From positions 1 through 14,105 of the forward strand of contig CAVINP010000047.1 of assembly GCA_963643985.1 (NCBI GenBank): 14,105 nt of DNA, given 5' to 3'. Position numbers and translations under genes: made by a program. Source of the DNA: SFTH01 sp963643985 (GTDB lineage Bacteria > Bacillota > Clostridia > Christensenellales > Aristaeellaceae). A model generated the notes under the pieces. It was not told the origin of the DNA and searched no databases. It worked only from the letters and a program-made list of their open reading frames with translations. Of the stretch, positions 1 through 8,178 are shown piece by piece (within the stretch, counting starts at the first letter, position 1; each line of letters begins with the position of its first letter).

Positions 1-59
1 ACTGCAAGCAAATCCACTCGAAACTGCACATGTCTCATTTTAGAAACACACTCTAATCC
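1..59 (+). repeat. Dispersed intergenic repeat, left copy
   Basis: This stretch matches the reverse complement of 14048-14105. The best-conserved part is TTTAGAAACAC followed by one variable base and CTCTAATCC (positions 39-59, 20 of 21 identical). The outer part is weaker (TGCA-GCAAA and CGAAA-TGCA blocks) and needs one gap. It ends 24 bp before the kinase start codon, and the other copy ends 32 bp before trkA, so both copies sit upstream of a gene in the same orientation relative to it. TCTAAT inside it (52-57) resembles a -10 box but has no convincing -35. The repeat may extend past the window edge. Confidence 0.6.
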
Positions 60-72
60 TTTTCCGGACGAC

Positions 73-77
73 GGAGG
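73..77 (+). promoter_or_regulatory. Ribosome binding site that supports the TTG start of the kinase
   Basis: GGAGG lies six bases before the TTG at 84. No in-frame ATG or GTG is as well placed, and the glycine-rich kinase loop begins only about 31 codons later. The TTG is therefore the most likely initiation codon. Confidence 0.75.
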
Positions 78-83
78 TGCGCT

Positions 84-3000
84 TTGCTCAACGTAGACGA
101 TCGACTTAAACTTTACGAGAAACAGGGCTTCTTCGGAAAATATCATATCGACGGTACGCCGAGGGATGCGTTCTTGGGGAACGGATCCTTTGGCAGCGTC
201 TACAGACTGCGCTGCGTCGAGGTCGATGCGCGTGGCCACCGCGATGAGTATACCCGCGCGGTCAAGCTGATTGCCATCGATGCCGATCATATCAGAAACA
301 AAAAGGCAGGCAATGTTCAGACTCTGCTGGACGCTCAGCGCAGGAAGGTGCACAACGAGATTCACGTCATGCGCAAGCTCGGCCAGGAGACCGGCATCGC
401 TTTTTTCTTTGACAGCCGCGAAATCAAGCGCACGGACACCCCGGAAAACAGCTGGGATGTGCTCATCGTCATGGAGGAGCTGGAGGTGCTGCCCGCATAC
501 CTGCAGAGGGCGGGCATCGTGCCGGGAACGACGGCCAACATGCGTGCCGCGCTGCACGTCTGGATGGAGATCAGCAGCGCGTTGCGCGTCTGCGAACTCA
601 GGCAGGTGCTGCATCTGGATGTCAAGCCGGACAACATCTTCCACTCCGCGGGCGACCACTACAAGCTCAGCGACTTCGGCACGGCCATCGAAAAGCCGAC
701 CTTTCCCGAGGGCACGCTGCGCGGCACGCACGACTACATGGCGCCGGAAATGTACAAGCGTCTGGGCGGCGATATCCGCGCGGATATCTATTCCCTGGGC
801 GTCACCATATACGAAATGCTCAACGGCGGTCGCCTGCCCTTCCAGGCCGATCTCGGCAAAAACACGGATGTACCGCTGCGTGCCCGTCGCGATGAGGCCA
901 ACAGGCTGCGCATGGAGGAACAGAAGGCGGTGCAGCCCATACGCGGCGTGCCGCAGGACATCAATGACCTGCTGCTCTCCTGCCTGCAGGCCGATCCCGC
1001 CAAACGCTGCGCCGACTGCGAAGAGCTGTACCGGAACGTGCTGGTGCTCTATGCCAGGTACTGTGCGCGTCGCGGCTCGGAGACCGGGCAGGGCAGCAAG
1101 ACCAAAATCATACTGGGCGCAGCGGCCGTGGTGGGCGTGCTGGGCCTGGGTTCCGTGGTACTCATGCTCAACAGCGGCAGCAAGCCCTCCGCCGAACCCG
1201 TGGCAGTCATCGAGACCGCCGCACCCACCGAAGCCCCGACCGAAGCTCCGACCGCCGAGCCAACCGCAGAACCGACTGCGACACCCACCGCCGAGCCTGC
1301 GGACGACGGCTCGATCTCCGGCGCTTCTTCCAAAGAGGGCATACTTGAGATGCAGCAAAAGCTGGTGCTGGTCGGCGCACTGGATGAGGCCAACGGAGAG
1401 TACGACACGGATACCATAGTTGCCGTCAGGGACTTCAGAAACTGGGCCGAAGAATACAACGAGGGCGTGGAGCTGCCCGACAGCACCGAATGTGACGAAT
1501 TGACATTGAAATATCTGGATGCTGCTGTGAAAGAGGGCGTGAGCATACGCGAGGCAACACCCACACCGTCCCCCGCCCCGTCTCCCACACCGTCCCCCAC
1601 CCCGACCGTCGCGCCCACGGCTGTGCCGCAATTGGGTTTGACCGATCTGAGCTGCAATGCGGAGGGCGACAGCGTCACCATCAGCGGCAAGCTGCTCTGC
1701 GATGCCGGGTTGTCAACATCCGACCTGAAGCTCAGCGTCAACGGCAGCGGTGTGAACGCAGAGAACGTAAGTTGGATGTCGGATGACGGCGGCTATATCT
1801 TCAGCGCCGGCATACGCATGGATGTGACGGATATCGACGAACTGCCGCTGCGCGTGAGCGTGAACGGTATGGACGGCATCACTCCTGCCGAGGGCGCGGT
1901 GGCGGTGACCCGCGAAGCCGTCGAAGCCGAACCCACCGAAAGCATCGAACAGGTGGGCATTCATGCCGACGACAATCAGACTCTGTGCTACATCAATGCC
2001 CAAAGCGCCACCACTCAGACCTTCACCGGCACGGCAACACCGGACAGTTCGATTCAGCTGCTGGTCAACGGTGAGCATCAGGGCAACTTCGTTGTCGAGC
2101 CGGACGGCACGTTTGCCGTGGAAGTGCAGACTTCGAAGCTGAACGCGGATGAGCAAAACACCGTTGCCGTGGCCTATCCCGGCAGCGATGTCGCTGCCGA
2201 GTGGCAGGTTTACTACGATCCGAATCCGCCGCAGATCAGCTGTGACGCACTTCTTTCTGCGGATACATCCATGATCGAGGTGCACGAGGCAAACGGCGAG
2301 GCAGGCGTGACTATGACGCTCTACGTCAACGGCAAGGCTACGGACATTGCAGACACGACCGGTCCGGACGGCAGTGCCTATCTGACGGATATCGATACGC
2401 TGAGCCTAACCCGCAAGGACAGCGTCACGTTGGTTGCGGAGGACGAGGCCGGCAACACGAACGAACGGCCGCTGAACTTTGAAGCGGTGAAGGCGCTGAC
2501 ATTTGATGTCTCCGCGGGCAGGCTGAGCGTCAGCGGTGAGCCGAATGCCACGGTGGATCTGTCCGTCAACGGTTCTTCGATTTCGATGAGCCTCGATGCA
2601 GACGGCGAAGCCGAACTTGATCTGACCAATCTGCTGAGTGTGGGCGAGAATACGGTCTCTGTGGCCTACGTCAGCGACAGCGACAACGGCTTCGGCGACG
2701 ATGTCCCCGAGGCTCCCGAGGCGCAGACGGTCACCGTCACGGACGATGCGCCTACGGTCAGCGTCGATCCGGATCGCATCATCCCCGGCCTGACCTGTAT
2801 CGATATAACGATCGACGACGACCGCGATTCGAGCCTCACGCTGGAGATGATCGCAAACGGCGAGACCTTCAGGACCTATGAGAGCATGGAAGTCGGCACC
2901 CACGAGGGAATCGAGCTTGAAACCCCGCCGGGCTTGCACTTCGATGACAGGATCACGCTGCGCGTGACGGACTCTTCCGGCCGGATCGGCGAGGCCACGA

Positions 3001-4400
3001 TGACCTACGCCATCGTCAGGGGCCTGTCCCTGAGCAATTCGGACGGCACCACCGTTGAAGTTGAGGGCGAACCGATTGCCAAGGTGCTCATAAGTATCAA
3101 CAATGAGGAAGTGACCTCCCTGACGCTCGGGGCGGACGGCACGGGCAGCATCGACCTGACGGAGTATCTCACTCAGGGCAGCAACACCGTCAGCTGTTAC
3201 TACAGCGAGGACAACAGTTTTGCCGACAGCACGCCCGAGATGCCGGACCCGCTCACAATCGAATTTGACGGCGAAGTACCCGAAATCAGCGTTTCCCCCA
3301 CCAAGATCACCCGCGATACCGAGGAGATCACGCTCTCCGTCAGCGGCGAGGACAAGGAATGCACATGGGAGCTGTCCGTCAACGGCGAAGCTGTTGATAA
3401 CGGCACGGTTAAACCCGACGGCAGCGTCAACATCCCCGTGCCGGACCTGCAGGAAAGCGATGAAATCTGCCTCTACGTGTGGGATGACTTCGGCAACACT
3501 GCAGATGAATATCTGACCTACGAGAACACCAGCGACAGGAGCATGACCTATGCCTGGACCGACGGCGGGGATATAACGGCCGCGGTGGGTCAGACGGCGG
3601 ATTTGACGGTCTATCTGCTCTGCAACTCGAAGAATATCGGGTATACAAAGATTTGGCTCGGGGATACCTCCGTGCCGGATTTCGAACGCGAGGAACTCAG
3701 CGGGGCCGAGCGCGAAGGTATGATCGAAGAGCTGGGCCTGAGCGGCAAGGTCGATACGGGCTATGCGGATACGCTGTTCAAAATCACGGACATCAAGATT
3801 CCGGACCGCATGTCTGCGGACACATATTCGCTGACGGTGGAAGTTGGAACCGAAGAGGGTTTCGAAGACTGGCTTGTTGCCGAGGTTACGGTCGAAGCTT
3901 CCGCTCAGGCTGCCGGCCGGGACTATGTGGATGCCGCAACCAAATACGCCATCGGCTTTGACGCACCGGTTCAGTCGTCCTTCAGACCCGATGATGTGTT
4001 GCTCAGCGGCTGGATCTGCCGGCAGGCGGGCGCGGACAACGGGCTTGGCACATATAAGCTGCTGGATTCGGGCGGCGTCAAGGTAGCGAGCGGCATCTTC
4101 TCCGAAACGGAGCATTCGCTTTATGATCGCGGGAACACCGATGCTCTGACGCAGGGCAAGATCAGCGGAAGCGACAGCAGCAATGCGGGCTTTATCTTCA
4201 CACCCGATTGGAGCAATGTGGACGACGGCAACTACACGCTGCAGATCTACAACGAGAGCGGACAGCCGACCGCTTCGATCCCCCTGACGATCGACAGCCA
4301 TGCCGGCAGCGTACCCGAAAGCACACAAAGCGACATACTCGACTCCTGGGGCGTGACGCCCGAGGCTTCAGCGCAGGACTATGCCGTGGGCAGTTCGTGA
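84..4400 (+). CDS. Transmembrane Ser/Thr protein kinase with peptidoglycan-binding-like, Ig-like and C-terminal paralogous domains; truncated by a frameshift
   Basis: The protein has 1438 residues. Residues ~15-325 form a Hanks-type kinase: glycine loop GNGSFGSV (32-39), lysine K61, helix-C E92, catalytic HLDVKPDN (177-184), DFG (197-199), APE (220-222), helix-F D234 and R308. The catalytic loop reads HLD, so the usual RD arginine is absent. A membrane span at ~341-361 is followed by a Pro/Thr-rich linker, a segment resembling a peptidoglycan-binding domain (~416-482), and a second Pro/Thr/Ser linker (~491-514). Next come Ig-like beta domains (~516-1150), part of them in three two-domain modules, then another beta-rich segment. 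A domain at ~1279-1404 is shared with the next gene's product. The inferred topology is cytoplasmic kinase with an extracellular sensor, by analogy with PASTA kinases. The stop at 4398-4400 comes from a one-base deletion relative to the downstream paralogue, removing a DUF6273-like end. The substrate is unknown. Confidence 0.9.
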   Translation: MLNVDDRLKLYEKQGFFGKYHIDGTPRDAFLGNGSFGSVYRLRCVEVDARGHRDEYTRAVKLIAIDADHIRNKKAGNVQTLLDAQRRKVHNEIHVMRKLGQETGIAFFFDSREIKRTDTPENSWDVLIVMEELEVLPAYLQRAGIVPGTTANMRAALHVWMEISSALRVCELRQVLHLDVKPDNIFHSAGDHYKLSDFGTAIEKPTFPEGTLRGTHDYMAPEMYKRLGGDIRADIYSLGVTIYEMLNGGRLPFQADLGKNTDVPLRARRDEANRLRMEEQKAVQPIRGVPQDINDLLLSCLQADPAKRCADCEELYRNVLVLYARYCARRGSETGQGSKTKIILGAAAVVGVLGLGSVVLMLNSGSKPSAEPVAVIETAAPTEAPTEAPTAEPTAEPTATPTAEPADDGSISGASSKEGILEMQQKLVLVGALDEANGEYDTDTIVAVRDFRNWAEEYNEGVELPDSTECDELTLKYLDAAVKEGVSIREATPTPSPAPSPTPSPTPTVAPTAVPQLGLTDLSCNAEGDSVTISGKLLCDAGLSTSDLKLSVNGSGVNAENVSWMSDDGGYIFSAGIRMDVTDIDELPLRVSVNGMDGITPAEGAVAVTREAVEAEPTESIEQVGIHADDNQTLCYINAQSATTQTFTGTATPDSSIQLLVNGEHQGNFVVEPDGTFAVEVQTSKLNADEQNTVAVAYPGSDVAAEWQVYYDPNPPQISCDALLSADTSMIEVHEANGEAGVTMTLYVNGKATDIADTTGPDGSAYLTDIDTLSLTRKDSVTLVAEDEAGNTNERPLNFEAVKALTFDVSAGRLSVSGEPNATVDLSVNGSSISMSLDADGEAELDLTNLLSVGENTVSVAYVSDSDNGFGDDVPEAPEAQTVTVTDDAPTVSVDPDRIIPGLTCIDITIDDDRDSSLTLEMIANGETFRTYESMEVGTHEGIELETPPGLHFDDRITLRVTDSSGRIGEATMTYAIVRGLSLSNSDGTTVEVEGEPIAKVLISINNEEVTSLTLGADGTGSIDLTEYLTQGSNTVSCYYSEDNSFADSTPEMPDPLTIEFDGEVPEISVSPTKITRDTEEITLSVSGEDKECTWELSVNGEAVDNGTVKPDGSVNIPVPDLQESDEICLYVWDDFGNTADEYLTYENTSDRSMTYAWTDGGDITAAVGQTADLTVYLLCNSKNIGYTKIWLGDTSVPDFEREELSGAEREGMIEELGLSGKVDTGYADTLFKITDIKIPDRMSADTYSLTVEVGTEEGFEDWLVAEVTVEASAQAAGRDYVDAATKYAIGFDAPVQSSFRPDDVLLSGWICRQAGADNGLGTYKLLDSGGVKVASGIFSETEHSLYDRGNTDALTQGKISGSDSSNAGFIFTPDWSNVDDGNYTLQIYNESGQPTASIPLTIDSHAGSVPESTQSDILDSWGVTPEASAQDYAVGSS

Positions 4401-4546
4401 CCCCGGGCAGCTACCCCCAGACCGTCGGCGGCAGCGATGAGTACAGTGCTGCTATGGTCGGCACCGACGGGACACTAACTGATGACTTGATCCATAGCGG
4501 TAAACCCTGTGTCCGCCCCGCACTGTGGATCGATCTTAACGCCTGA
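4394..4546 (+). pseudogene. Frameshifted, internally deleted remnant of a DUF6273-like domain (former kinase C-terminus)
   Basis: In the frame one base back from the kinase frame, this stretch reads FVTPGSYPQTVGGSD and then continues with a segment ending CVRPALWIDLNA and a stop. The first part matches residues ~306-319 of the downstream secreted protein (VKFGSYPQTAGGND). The second matches its residues ~475-509 (CIRPAIWVDMSLL). About 155 residues between them are missing. Around the junction the kinase has GTGGGCAGTTCGTGA where the paralogue has one base more, which accounts for the premature stop at 4400. There is no own start or ribosome site, so it is a relic and not a gene. A sequencing error could explain the frameshift but not the internal deletion. 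Confidence 0.8.
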
Positions 4547-4595
4547 CCCGGCCACCCCTACCATTTCACTGACCACTGATTGACGGAGGTTCCTT

Positions 4596-6125
4596 ATGCG
4601 CAAACCCATCATTCCCCTGCTGGCCCTGCTGCTGTGCATCTGCCTCGTTCAGTCGGCATTTGCGCTGACGGGCTTCCAATTTGCAGACTCTGATCCCACA
4701 CCGACGGTAGAACCGGCCGGCTTTGATATCTCACTGAGCACACGTACGCTCTATCCCGACACCGACAAGGTCACAGTGACGCTGACGGGGCCGGCGGGGG
4801 ATTATACTCTGGCAGTGATTCTCGGCGAGGACATCACCACGGGTGAAGTTATCCACAGCACGACAATAGAGCCCGACGAGCCGCTGGATCTGGTGGGCTT
4901 TACCTCGCTCGAACTTCAGTCGGGCGACATAGTAACTGTGCTTGTGCTCAGCGAAGAAGAGGGGGTCGGCCTCACCTTAACTTATGTCGATGATGCAGCG
5001 GCTACGGCCGAACCGGCCTACGATTCGGCTGCACAGGCTTTCACATCCTCCAACAAGCCCTATGTGGACGTGCTCAACAGCTATGCCATCGGCTTTGACG
5101 GGTCGGGTGGAACATTCAGCGGCGGCCGGTTGCAGCTCACGGGCTGGATCTGCCATCAGCCGGGCACGGTGGCCTACTTTGACAGCTATGACCTGCTTGA
5201 CGCAAGCGGCACGGCAGTCGTCACGGGCTATTTTGAAGATGGCGAGATATCGCTCTGCGACCGCGAGGACACCGATGCCATGACGGGCGGCAAGATCAGC
5301 GGCAGCACCGCGAGTGATGCGGGTTTCACCTTCACGGCGAGCTTTGGCAGCCTCACCGACGGAGACTACACGCTCCAGTTCTACACCTCCGACACCTACG
5401 GCAAGGCGATGCAGACCGCCTCGATCGTCATTACGGTCGGCAGCGGCGGCAGCGGCGGCAGCGCGGGGGCGGACGGCGACACGTCTCAGACGTTGTCCGT
5501 GGGCAGCTGCGTGAAATTCGGCAGCTATCCGCAGACCGCAGGCGGCAACGACAGCACGCCGATAGAGTGGCTGGTGCTGGATACGGACGGAGAGAGGGCA
5601 CTGCTGCTCAGCAGCTGCGGCCTGAATGTGCGGGCCTACGATTCGGAGGATGCGGACGTGACATGGGAGGACTGCTCCCTGCGCACCTGGCTGAACGGCA
5701 CGTTTTTCAGCCGCGCCTTCGATTCCAACGAGCAGCAGGCCATACTGATGACGGATGTGGACAGCGGTGCGAGCCAGTGCTACAGCGCGTGGGATACGGA
5801 CGGCGGCAACGATACGCAGGATAAGGTTTTCCTTCTGAGCTATGCCGAGGCGTACAAATACTTTTCCGTGACGGAGGAAGACGGGGATAACGCAGCAGCC
5901 CGTGTGGCGCCGACGGAGTTCGCCAAGGCCAACGATGCCTATACCAATTTGAACTATACGACCGAGGACGGAGAAACGGCAGGATACTGGTGGCTGCGCT
6001 CGCCCGGCAGTCAGCAGAACTATGCTGCCCTCGTCGATCCCTCCGGCGCACTCTTCACCTCCCATGTCGATGAATTGAATTCCTGCATCCGCCCCGCAAT
6101 ATGGGTGGATATGAGCCTGCTCTGA
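4596..6125 (+). CDS. Secreted protein with N-terminal beta domain, kinase-shared domain and C-terminal DUF6273-like domain
   Basis: The protein has 509 residues. GGAGG at 4585-4589 is six bases before the ATG. An N-terminal signal peptide (RK, then a hydrophobic stretch to residue ~22) has a likely cleavage site after AFA (residue 23). There is no lipobox and no sortase or membrane anchor at the C-terminus, so it is probably released or held by protein contacts. Residues ~40-130 look like a beta-sandwich. Residues ~155-281 align with kinase residues ~1279-1404 (shared YAIGFD, GWIC, LLD, GKISGS, DAGF/NAGF and YTLQ). A Gly/Ser linker (282-291) leads to a DUF6273-like domain (~300-508) with FGSYPQT, IEWLVLD, WLNGTFF, WWLRSPG and CIRPAIWVD. 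The molecular function of this family is not established to my knowledge. The gene probably shares a transcript with the kinase, since no terminator was seen between them. Confidence 0.85.
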   Translation: MRKPIIPLLALLLCICLVQSAFALTGFQFADSDPTPTVEPAGFDISLSTRTLYPDTDKVTVTLTGPAGDYTLAVILGEDITTGEVIHSTTIEPDEPLDLVGFTSLELQSGDIVTVLVLSEEEGVGLTLTYVDDAAATAEPAYDSAAQAFTSSNKPYVDVLNSYAIGFDGSGGTFSGGRLQLTGWICHQPGTVAYFDSYDLLDASGTAVVTGYFEDGEISLCDREDTDAMTGGKISGSTASDAGFTFTASFGSLTDGDYTLQFYTSDTYGKAMQTASIVITVGSGGSGGSAGADGDTSQTLSVGSCVKFGSYPQTAGGNDSTPIEWLVLDTDGERALLLSSCGLNVRAYDSEDADVTWEDCSLRTWLNGTFFSRAFDSNEQQAILMTDVDSGASQCYSAWDTDGGNDTQDKVFLLSYAEAYKYFSVTEEDGDNAAARVAPTEFAKANDAYTNLNYTTEDGETAGYWWLRSPGSQQNYAALVDPSGALFTSHVDELNSCIRPAIWVDMSLL

Positions 6126-6162
6126 AAAAATGCGCCCGCGCAATTGCGCGGGCGCATTTTTT
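6125..6162. terminator. Perfect palindromic bidirectional terminator
   Basis: Six A residues, a GC-rich self-complementary core centred on CAATTG, and six T residues make a 38-bp perfect palindrome. It begins at the last base of the secreted-protein stop codon. It can terminate that gene rightwards and the pot operon leftwards, since potD ends at 6273. Confidence 0.9.
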
Positions 6163-6272
6163 GTTCTTCACGGAAAGCCGGGGGCTTGACTGACCCCACC
6201 ACCGCTCAGCGGTGGAAGGAGTGCGCCGGAAGTACGACACAGCATAAATCCCCCAACCTTTTCGTGAAAGCC
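6157..6272 (+). repeat. Terminator-associated intergenic repeat, long copy with internal hairpin and inverted ends
   Basis: From 6157 to 6207 about 41 of 51 bases match 11050-11100, including the T-run of the preceding terminator, then CACGGAAAG, GGGGG and CACCGCTC. Here the element continues into a perfect hairpin CCACCGCTCAGCGGTGG (6199-6215). Its right end (6246-6270) is an imperfect inverted copy of its left end (6166-6187). Both ends show TTCACG, AAG and GGGGG-TT when read inward. This gives a small MITE-like or REP-like layout of about 105 bp filling the space between the terminator and the potD stop. No protein is encoded. Confidence 0.6.
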
Positions 6273-7367
6273 TTATCCTGCCATGCGGATTTCCATCCAC
6301 ACGTTCTCATACAGGCTCATGCAGTCGGACACGTCGTGGAAGTATTCGCAGTTGTTGAGCACATCGTCGCTCGGGTTGAGCGTGCTCAGCGCCTTTTCCT
6401 CATCGGTCATGCCGTCAACGACCGCCTGAATGGGCGAGCAGTAGTGGATGTATTCAAAGTTCATCTTCGCGATGTCCTCGCGGCACATGAAGTCGATGAA
6501 TTGATGTGCGGCATCGACATTCTTGGAGCCCTTGGGGATGCACATGCCGTCGACCCAGATGTTGGAGCCTTCCTTGGGGATGACGTACTTGAGCTTGTCG
6601 TTCTTTTCGATGGCGTACTGCGCATCGCCGGAATAGATCACGCCGATGCCGGCCTCGCCGCCGACCATCTTGTCCTTGGTCTCATCCAGCAGGTAGCCGG
6701 ACTCGATCTTGTCCTGCTTCTGCTTGACCAGCAGGTCACAGGCGGCGGTCAGTTCGCTCTCCTCGCGGGTGTTGAGTGAGTAGCCCAGATACTTCAGCGC
6801 AATGCCGACGGTGTCGCGCATGGAGTTCATCATGATGACCTGACCGGCGTACTTTTCGTCAAAGAGTGCGCTCCAGCTGTCGAGGTCTTCGGAAATCATT
6901 TCGGTGTTGTACAGATAGCCGAGCGTACCCCACATGTAGGGGATGGAATGGGCATTGTTCGCGTCATAGTCCGGGCTTTGGAAGCGCTCCATCAGACCCG
7001 CGGCATTGGGCAGCTTGCTCATGTCAAGCTCTTCGAGCATGTCGTTGGCGATCAGGCGCTCGATCATATAGTCGGAGGGGAAAATCACATCGTAGGTGCC
7101 GGAGACGGCCTCGAGCTTGGTGTACATTTCCTCGTTGGTGGTGTAGTTGCAATATTGGACGGTGATGCCCGTCTCCTCTTCGAAGAGCTCGATCACCTCG
7201 GGGTCAATGTAGTCGTAGCAGTTGAACACCGTCAGCTCGGTGGACGTTTTTTCGCTCTGTGCCTCTTTGGTTTCGGTGGCGGCACTTTCTTCCGTCGTGG
7301 AGCCGCCGCAGCCGCAAAGCGTGCAGAGCGCAAGTACAAGGGCGAGAATCAGAGCCAGCTTTTTCAT
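6273..7367 (-). CDS. potD: Polyamine ABC transporter substrate-binding lipoprotein
   Basis: This is the spermidine/putrescine-binding protein that delivers polyamine to PotBC at the outer face of the membrane. The chosen ATG at 7367 follows GGGAGG (7383-7378) and gives a 364-residue protein, a normal length for PotD. An earlier in-frame ATG at 7403 would add 12 residues overlapping potC and would spoil the signal peptide. The N-terminus is MKKLALILALVLALCTLCGC, with lipobox LCGC making Cys20 the lipidated residue. Binding-pocket segments typical of PotD are visible: NCYDYI, PSDYMIERL, PYMWGTLGYLYN, LKYLGYSLNT and WVDGMCIPKGS (the Trp and Asp pair of the pocket). It lies 22 bp after the potC stop and is the last gene of the operon. 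Specificity between putrescine and spermidine cannot be read with confidence. Confidence 0.93.
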   Translation of the reverse strand: MKKLALILALVLALCTLCGCGGSTTEESAATETKEAQSEKTSTELTVFNCYDYIDPEVIELFEEETGITVQYCNYTTNEEMYTKLEAVSGTYDVIFPSDYMIERLIANDMLEELDMSKLPNAAGLMERFQSPDYDANNAHSIPYMWGTLGYLYNTEMISEDLDSWSALFDEKYAGQVIMMNSMRDTVGIALKYLGYSLNTREESELTAACDLLVKQKQDKIESGYLLDETKDKMVGGEAGIGVIYSGDAQYAIEKNDKLKYVIPKEGSNIWVDGMCIPKGSKNVDAAHQFIDFMCREDIAKMNFEYIHYCSPIQAVVDGMTDEEKALSTLNPSDDVLNNCEYFHDVSDCMSLYENVWMEIRMAG

Positions 7368-7389
7368 GATAGTGTTTCCTCCCGTAGTG

Positions 7390-8178
7390 TCAGATAATTT
7401 CAAGACCGGATCTGCGGTTGACGATCAGCAGCAGGGTCAGTATGCAGATGAACATCAGCGCCGAGAGCGCGTACATGGTCGGCTCCACGCCGCGGCGTGC
7501 GGCGGAGTAGACGATCATGGCCAGATTCTGGTCGGTCGATGATGTGAAATAGGAGATCACGAAGTCATCCAGCGACATCGTGAAGGCCAGCAGGCCGCCG
7601 GTGACGATGCCGGGCGAGATCTCCGGCAGTATCACCTTGTACAGGGCCTGTGCGGGATGACAGCCCAGGTCCATGGCCGCCTCGTAGAGGTTGGGGTTCA
7701 TCAGCTGGAGTCTTGGCAGCACCGAGAGCAGCACGTAGGGAATGTCAAAGGCGATGTGCGCCAGTATCATCGTCCAGCGCCCGAGCGGCACTTTCATGAA
7801 CACGAACATCAGCATCAGCGATACGCCCGTCACGATGTCCGGCATGGTCATGGGGATGTTCGATATCGCCGAGAGCAGGTTGAACCAGCCCTTGTGCATC
7901 GAGAACATGCCGATCGCGCCCAGCGTGCCGATGATCACGGAGACGATCGTGGCAATGACCGCCACGGACAGCGTGACCTTCAGGGCATTGATGATGTTCT
8001 GATCCTGAAACAGCTTCAGATACCAGCTGAAGGTGAAGCCCGTCCACTCCGCGCGGGAGACGGAGGCATTGAACGACAGCGCGAACATCACCAGTATCGG
8101 CAGATAGAGAAACGCCAGCACCAGTGCGAGGTATACGCCCTTGAGCGCTCGCACCGAGCCCTTACTCTTGCGTATCAT
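7390..8178 (-). CDS. potC: Polyamine ABC transporter permease PotC
   Basis: This 262-residue inner-membrane permease has about six hydrophobic spans, starting with one at ~15-35. The cytoplasmic EAA loop that contacts the ATPase is clear (EAAMDLGCHPAQALYKVILP, 166-185). The region FTMSLDDFVISYF (199-211) is characteristic of PotC-type permeases. The ATG overlaps the potB stop in an ATGA arrangement (8175-8178), and GGAGG sits just before it inside the end of potB, which implies translational coupling. Together with PotB it forms the channel of the importer. Confidence 0.95.
   Translation of the reverse strand: MIRKSKGSVRALKGVYLALVLAFLYLPILVMFALSFNASVSRAEWTGFTFSWYLKLFQDQNIINALKVTLSVAVIATIVSVIIGTLGAIGMFSMHKGWFNLLSAISNIPMTMPDIVTGVSLMLMFVFMKVPLGRWTMILAHIAFDIPYVLLSVLPRLQLMNPNLYEAAMDLGCHPAQALYKVILPEISPGIVTGGLLAFTMSLDDFVISYFTSSTDQNLAMIVYSAARRGVEPTMYALSALMFICILTLLLIVNRRSGLEII

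Noticed and set aside
1260..1310. Pro/Thr-rich tandem codons in the kinase as a mobile or regulatory DNA repeat
   Set aside because: They encode a low-complexity linker just outside the membrane span, which is ordinary for wall-spanning receptor kinases.
2406..4328. Long open frame of 640 codons on the minus strand opposite the kinase, plus similar long antisense frames under the secreted protein, pot and trk genes
   Set aside because: GC-rich codon use keeps the complementary frames open. The translations have no domain resemblance or fitting ribosome site, while the sense frames have full family motifs.
4388..4402. Programmed -1 frameshift joining the kinase to the following remnant
   Set aside because: There is no slippery heptamer near the stop, and the remnant also lacks about 155 residues of the domain, which points to decay and not recoding.
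6144..6779. Plus-strand open frame of 211 codons starting next to the palindromic terminator
   Set aside because: It runs through the intergenic repeat and then antisense to potD. It has no domain signal and begins inside the terminator stem.
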